Assembly: GCA_013375355.1 (NCBI GenBank)
Contig: JABXJV010000118.1
Location: 1 to 8,896 of the forward strand
DNA: 8,896 bases
Direction of reading: 5' to 3'
From: Candidatus Helarchaeota archaeon
Lineage (GTDB): Archaea > Asgardarchaeota > Lokiarchaeia > Helarchaeales > JABXJV01
Shown: positions 6,772 through 8,896 of the stretch, piece after piece
How positions within the stretch are numbered: position 1 is the stretch's first letter
Layout of the letters: the number at the start of each line of letters is the position of its first letter
Notes under the pieces: generated by a model
The model's input: only the letters and a program-made list of their open reading frames with translations
Told to the model about the DNA's origin: nothing
Databases searched by the model: none
Translations under genes and position numbers: made by a program

Positions 6772-8310
6772 ATGAGACAAATTCAAATCACTATACCAAA
6801 TGAGAAGTTACGTGAGGTTCTTGATGCCCTATTAGAATATAATGTAAAAGGCATACATACAATTACGGGAGAGACGGATAGTCTCATGATTTTCCGGATT
6901 CAAACTACAAGAGTTCCCGATGTCATAGAAAAACTAAATTCTATCGGAGTTGGGGTCGTTACTGGTATTATTGATATTTTGGAGGTAAAGGCAACTGTTC
7001 CTCCTTTGGAATCTTTAACTGCAAAAGAAGAACAAGATATAAAATCAAAGGTTCCAGTTGAAGAATTATATCTAGAGTTAGTTTCCAATTCAGAATTGAC
7101 ATATAAATTTATAATGTTTTCACTTTTAGCAGCATTATTAGCTGGTTTTGGTCTAGTTTATAATAATAGCATTGTAATAATTGCTGCGATGGTATTAGCC
7201 CCGCTACTTGGTCCTATTTTAGCACTTTCGTATGCATTTGTAGTAAAAGATCGTAATCTGATAAAACTTGCTATGAAAGCTGAATTTATAGGTTTTATCA
7301 TAGCCTTAACATGTGGAATAATTTTAGGCATAATTTTTATAACAATTGTCCCTGTATTGCGACCTTGGTTATTTCGACCTTTTTTAGAGAGCGACATATT
7401 TACAACTGTTCCATATGAGTTATGGGTACCTAATGAAATTCTTAGTAGAGGGCAATGGGATTTCTTAGTAGTTAATGTCATATATGCATTTATTATGGGA
7501 ATCGCAGTTGGGTTTTCATTAACTGAAGGAATCCAAGGAAATATAGTTGGGATAGCAATTGGAGCTTCAATATTACCACCCATAGTGAATACAGGTATAT
7601 GTTTTGCAATTTTTGAGTTTGGATTAGCTCTTGTAAGTTCAATAATCTTTCTCATTAACTTTTTCGTTATTACGATTACATCAATTATCATTTTTCACAT
7701 AAAGAAAATACGTGCACCAATTAAGACCTACTTCCTTTGGCGTGGTCCACGGCTTCCTCAAGAAAAGATTGAAGAAGAACCTCCAAGTGTTGTTTCACGA
7801 ATTTTTGGAAGATTTCGAAGAAAAAAACCAGATGAAAAGAAAAAAGTAAAAAAAGTTCCAAGAAAAGAGAGAAAAAAGGGTATAAAAGCAGCAAAAATGG
7901 AAGACCCAAAATTACATAAAGAAATTAAAGAAGTAGTTAAAGAAGCTATTAAAGAGGAGATTAAAAAGGATACAGTGAAAGGTAAGAAAGGTAAAAAGAA
8001 GACTGAGAAATTGGAGAAAGATATGAAGAAAGAAATTCAGAAAGAAGTTAAAAAAGCCGTAAAAGAAGCTATTATAGAAGAAGTTAAAAAGACTCCAACA
8101 AAAGAAGATAAAGATGCTCTAAAATTAGAAAAAGATGAAATTAAAGAAGTTATTAAAGAAGCCATTAAAGAAGAAATTAAAAAGGGTGCAAACAATGAAG
8201 AAAAAGAAGCCCCAAAAATAGAAAAAGAAGAGATTAAAGAAGTTATTAAAGAAGTGATTAAGGAAGAAATTAAAAAGGATTTAAAAAAGAATAATAAAAA
8301 TAATAAATAA
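6772..8310 (+). CDS. DUF389 (TIGR00341-like) membrane protein with a long Lys/Glu repeat tail
   Basis: 512-aa protein in three parts. Residues 1-75 form a soluble alpha/beta domain (starting RQIQITIPNEKL), as in archaeal DUF389 proteins. Residues about 112-310 are the membrane domain with five to six helices and DUF389 hallmarks: SIVIIAAMVLAPLLGPILAL (133-152) and GASILPPIVNTGI (264-276). Residues about 330-512 are an extremely charged tail, close to Lys/Glu/Ile/Val only, carrying four copies of a helix of the type EIKEVIKEAIKEEIKK. This tail is an addition to the part I recognise as the family core. By position it should be cytoplasmic, next to the basic FGRFRRKK at 345-352. GTGAT at 6760-6764 precedes the ATG by 7 nt. 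The biochemical role of DUF389 is not established. The tail could self-associate, bind a partner or lie on the membrane; that is inference. Confidence 0.9.
   Translation: MRQIQITIPNEKLREVLDALLEYNVKGIHTITGETDSLMIFRIQTTRVPDVIEKLNSIGVGVVTGIIDILEVKATVPPLESLTAKEEQDIKSKVPVEELYLELVSNSELTYKFIMFSLLAALLAGFGLVYNNSIVIIAAMVLAPLLGPILALSYAFVVKDRNLIKLAMKAEFIGFIIALTCGIILGIIFITIVPVLRPWLFRPFLESDIFTTVPYELWVPNEILSRGQWDFLVVNVIYAFIMGIAVGFSLTEGIQGNIVGIAIGASILPPIVNTGICFAIFEFGLALVSSIIFLINFFVITITSIIIFHIKKIRAPIKTYFLWRGPRLPQEKIEEEPPSVVSRIFGRFRRKKPDEKKKVKKVPRKERKKGIKAAKMEDPKLHKEIKEVVKEAIKEEIKKDTVKGKKGKKKTEKLEKDMKKEIQKEVKKAVKEAIIEEVKKTPTKEDKDALKLEKDEIKEVIKEAIKEEIKKGANNEEKEAPKIEKEEIKEVIKEVIKEEIKKDLKKNNKNNK
7921..8280 (+). 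repeat. Four imperfect amphipathic-helix repeats in the DUF389 tail
   Basis: The copies lie at 7921-7971, 8044-8091, 8137-8184 and 8230-8280 (residues 384-400, 425-440, 456-471 and 487-503). The last three start exactly 93 bp apart (31 residues); the first is 123 bp from the second. Most copies are preceded by a K(L/I)EK(D/E) block. Copies one, three and four are closest; copy two is more diverged (EVKKAVKEAIIEEVKK). Hydrophobic residues recur every three to four positions, as in an amphipathic helix. Confidence 0.85.
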
Positions 8311-8346
8311 TAAAAATATAAAACGATTTTCGTAAATAATTAACTA

Positions 8347-8352
8347 TTTTTT
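8347..8352 (+). terminator. Possible T-run terminator after the DUF389 gene
   Basis: A T6 run lies 36 bp after the DUF389 stop, with a weak ACGA/TCGT stem just upstream (near 8323-8333). Either could end the transcript in an archaeon. Evidence is slight in this AT-rich sequence. Confidence 0.25.
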
Positions 8353-8399
8353 AACAAAGGGAGCAAAATTATACGAAGAATTACTTTTAGATTATATAG

Positions 8400-8407
8400 A
8401 AAAAAAA
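8400..8407 (-). terminator. T8 run directly after the small minus-strand gene
   Basis: On the minus strand the TAA stop at 8409-8411 is followed by one A and then eight T residues and a C. The layout matches the T-run right after the stop of the 544-aa DUF4139 gene and supports a transcript ending here. Confidence 0.4.
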
Positions 8408-8408
8408 T

Positions 8409-8582
8409 TTAGGAATTTAATTTTTTTACTAATTTATATAATTTCCAGAAGGCCACTTGATCTAATGGACGATTAAAATAAGATCTCAATATTGAAATTT
8501 TTTTGTCGAAAGGAAATTTTCGATCCCATGTAAGAGTCAGTGTTTCAGATTGATTTATTCTTTTTGTTACAACCATTTTCAT
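8409..8582 (-). CDS. Probable small basic protein (57 codons), unrecognised
   Basis: Reads MKMVVTKRINQSETL, then LTWDRKFPFDKK, and ends in KLYKLVKKLNS. No family recognised. It is basic and aromatic-rich with a probable C-terminal helix. Support for a real gene: a T8 run sits directly after the stop, a TTTTAAAA element (8610-8617) lies at archaeal promoter distance upstream, and AAGG (complement at 8585-8588) is 8 nt before the second ATG. That spacing favours a start at 8576 (55 aa) over 8582. The C-terminal part (ILRSYFNRPLDQVAFWKLYKLVKK) faintly resembles the end of the 120-aa protein at 1892-2254 (KLKFFKEPTD, then RYLVK). It could also be a chance frame or the remnant of a longer gene, since the frame upstream stays open to 8637 without another ATG. 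Confidence 0.42.
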   Translation of the reverse strand: MKMVVTKRINQSETLTLTWDRKFPFDKKISILRSYFNRPLDQVAFWKLYKLVKKLNS

Positions 8583-8607
8583 TACCTTATCGCTATTTAT
8601 GGAATTC

Positions 8608-8619
8608 CCTTTTAAAAGG
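8608..8619. promoter_or_regulatory. Perfect 12-bp palindrome with a TATA-like core
   Basis: CCTTTTAAAAGG is a perfect palindrome, abutted by a second one, GGAATTCC (8601-8608). The TTTTAAAA core lies about 28 bp before the first ATG of the small minus-strand gene, so it may be that gene's TATA box or a regulator site. The rest of 8583-8790 shows nothing else I can support. Confidence 0.35.
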
Positions 8620-8774
8620 ATTTTGTTGATGATTAATCAGATTGAACTGACAAGAGTCGGAGAGATGACTGAAAGTATTATGCGCAAAATTCGTTTTCCT
8701 CTTCAAACGTTTAATATGATAATTGTTACCAGTTAAAAATTAAAAATTGAGCTTATTTTAATAAGATTGTTTTT

Positions 8775-8790
8775 AAAAAAAAAGAAGAGA
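8775..8790 (-). terminator. Pyrimidine-tract terminator after the truncated edge gene
   Basis: On the minus strand the 16 nt directly after the TAA stop at 8791-8793 are all pyrimidines, reading TCTCTTC and then nine T residues. This is a good candidate for an archaeal U-tract terminator. No stem-loop is evident. Confidence 0.5.
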
Positions 8791-8896
8791 TTAAAGCGTC
8801 CAACTATTGAATATACCAATATTATCGATGTAGGATACATTAACTCCTAAAGGACCTTGGATCACTTGAACTGGTACTGGATTATTCCAAGGAAAA
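8791..8896 (-). CDS. C-terminal end of a protein cut by the window edge
   Basis: Partial gene: the last 34 codons and the stop TAA (8791-8793) are inside the window and the rest lies beyond 8896. The visible end begins FPWNNPVPVQVIQGPLG and closes in NIGIFNSWTL. It contains no Lys, Arg or Glu and only one Asp, and is rich in Val, Asn, Pro and aromatic residues. This is very unlike the Lys-rich proteins nearby and more like the beta-rich end of a secreted or cell-surface protein. The clean frame, followed at once by a pyrimidine tract, supports a genuine gene end. The family cannot be determined from this piece. Confidence 0.6.
   Translation of the reverse strand, partial: FPWNNPVPVQVIQGPLGVNVSYIDNIGIFNSWTL

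Noticed and set aside
7158..7691. 177-codon open frame on the minus strand inside the DUF389 gene
   Set aside because: It lies wholly antisense to the conserved membrane domain. Its predicted protein has no recognisable features, and the frame is explained by the codon bias of the real gene.
8353..8411. GGGAG followed by a short plus-strand frame with an ATT or ATA start (IRRITFRLYRKKI)
   Set aside because: It has no standard start codon and only about 13 residues.
8626..8660. Possible C/D box guide RNA (TGATGA near 8628, CTGA near 8647)
   Set aside because: The internal C' and D boxes have no guide-length spacing between them, and there is no terminal stem, so the element order of an archaeal C/D sRNA is not met.
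8599..8736. 45-codon plus-strand frame starting MEFPFKRILL and ending NMIIVTS, with AAGGA 8 nt before its internal ATG at 8629
   Set aside because: It begins inside the palindrome region opposite the small minus-strand gene. No similarity was recognised and no terminator is clear, so short length and chance explain it equally well.

Overview
This AT-rich window most likely comes from an archaeon, with an Asgard (Lokiarchaeia-like) lineage as my best guess. The reasons are Lys/Asn/Ile-rich proteins, several start codons preceded by GTGA or GTGAT ribosome-binding sites, T-runs directly after stop codons, no recognisable bacterial -35/-10 promoters, and DUF4139 and DUF389 proteins with archaeal-style sequences. 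The assignment rests on style, not on a marker gene. No tRNA, rRNA, CRISPR array or insertion sequence was seen.

Left part, minus strand (12-5656): five genes read leftward. The first two, in transcription order, are a tandem pair of DUF4140/DUF4139 (MuiA-like) paralogues, 555 and 544 aa, separated by only 27 bp. Next come an unrecognised basic 120-aa protein and, 15 bp later, a 265-aa membrane protein built from two copies of a roughly 125-130-residue four-helix unit. The last is a D-2-hydroxyacid dehydrogenase of the phosphoglycerate-dehydrogenase-like type with all catalytic residues present. The 120/265-aa pair is probably one transcript, as is the paralogue pair. A T-run separates the paralogue pair from the rest.

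Right part, plus strand (5799-8310): two membrane proteins diverge from the left block. One is an unrecognised 246-aa protein with about seven helices. The other is a DUF389 (TIGR00341-like) membrane protein whose C-terminus is extended by a very long Lys/Glu tail containing four copies of an amphipathic helix repeat. The 232-bp gap between them holds two inverted repeats.

Right edge, minus strand (8400-8896): a probable small gene of 55-57 codons ends directly at a T8 run. A gene truncated by the window edge ends at 8791, followed by a 16-nt pyrimidine tract.

No complete pathway can be assembled from these genes. The coherent themes are duplication at two scales (two paralogous genes, and two halves of one membrane protein) and a cluster of uncharacterised membrane or membrane-associated proteins. 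The least described elements are the DUF4139 pair without signal peptides, the duplicated four-helix protein, and the repeat tail of the DUF389 protein.
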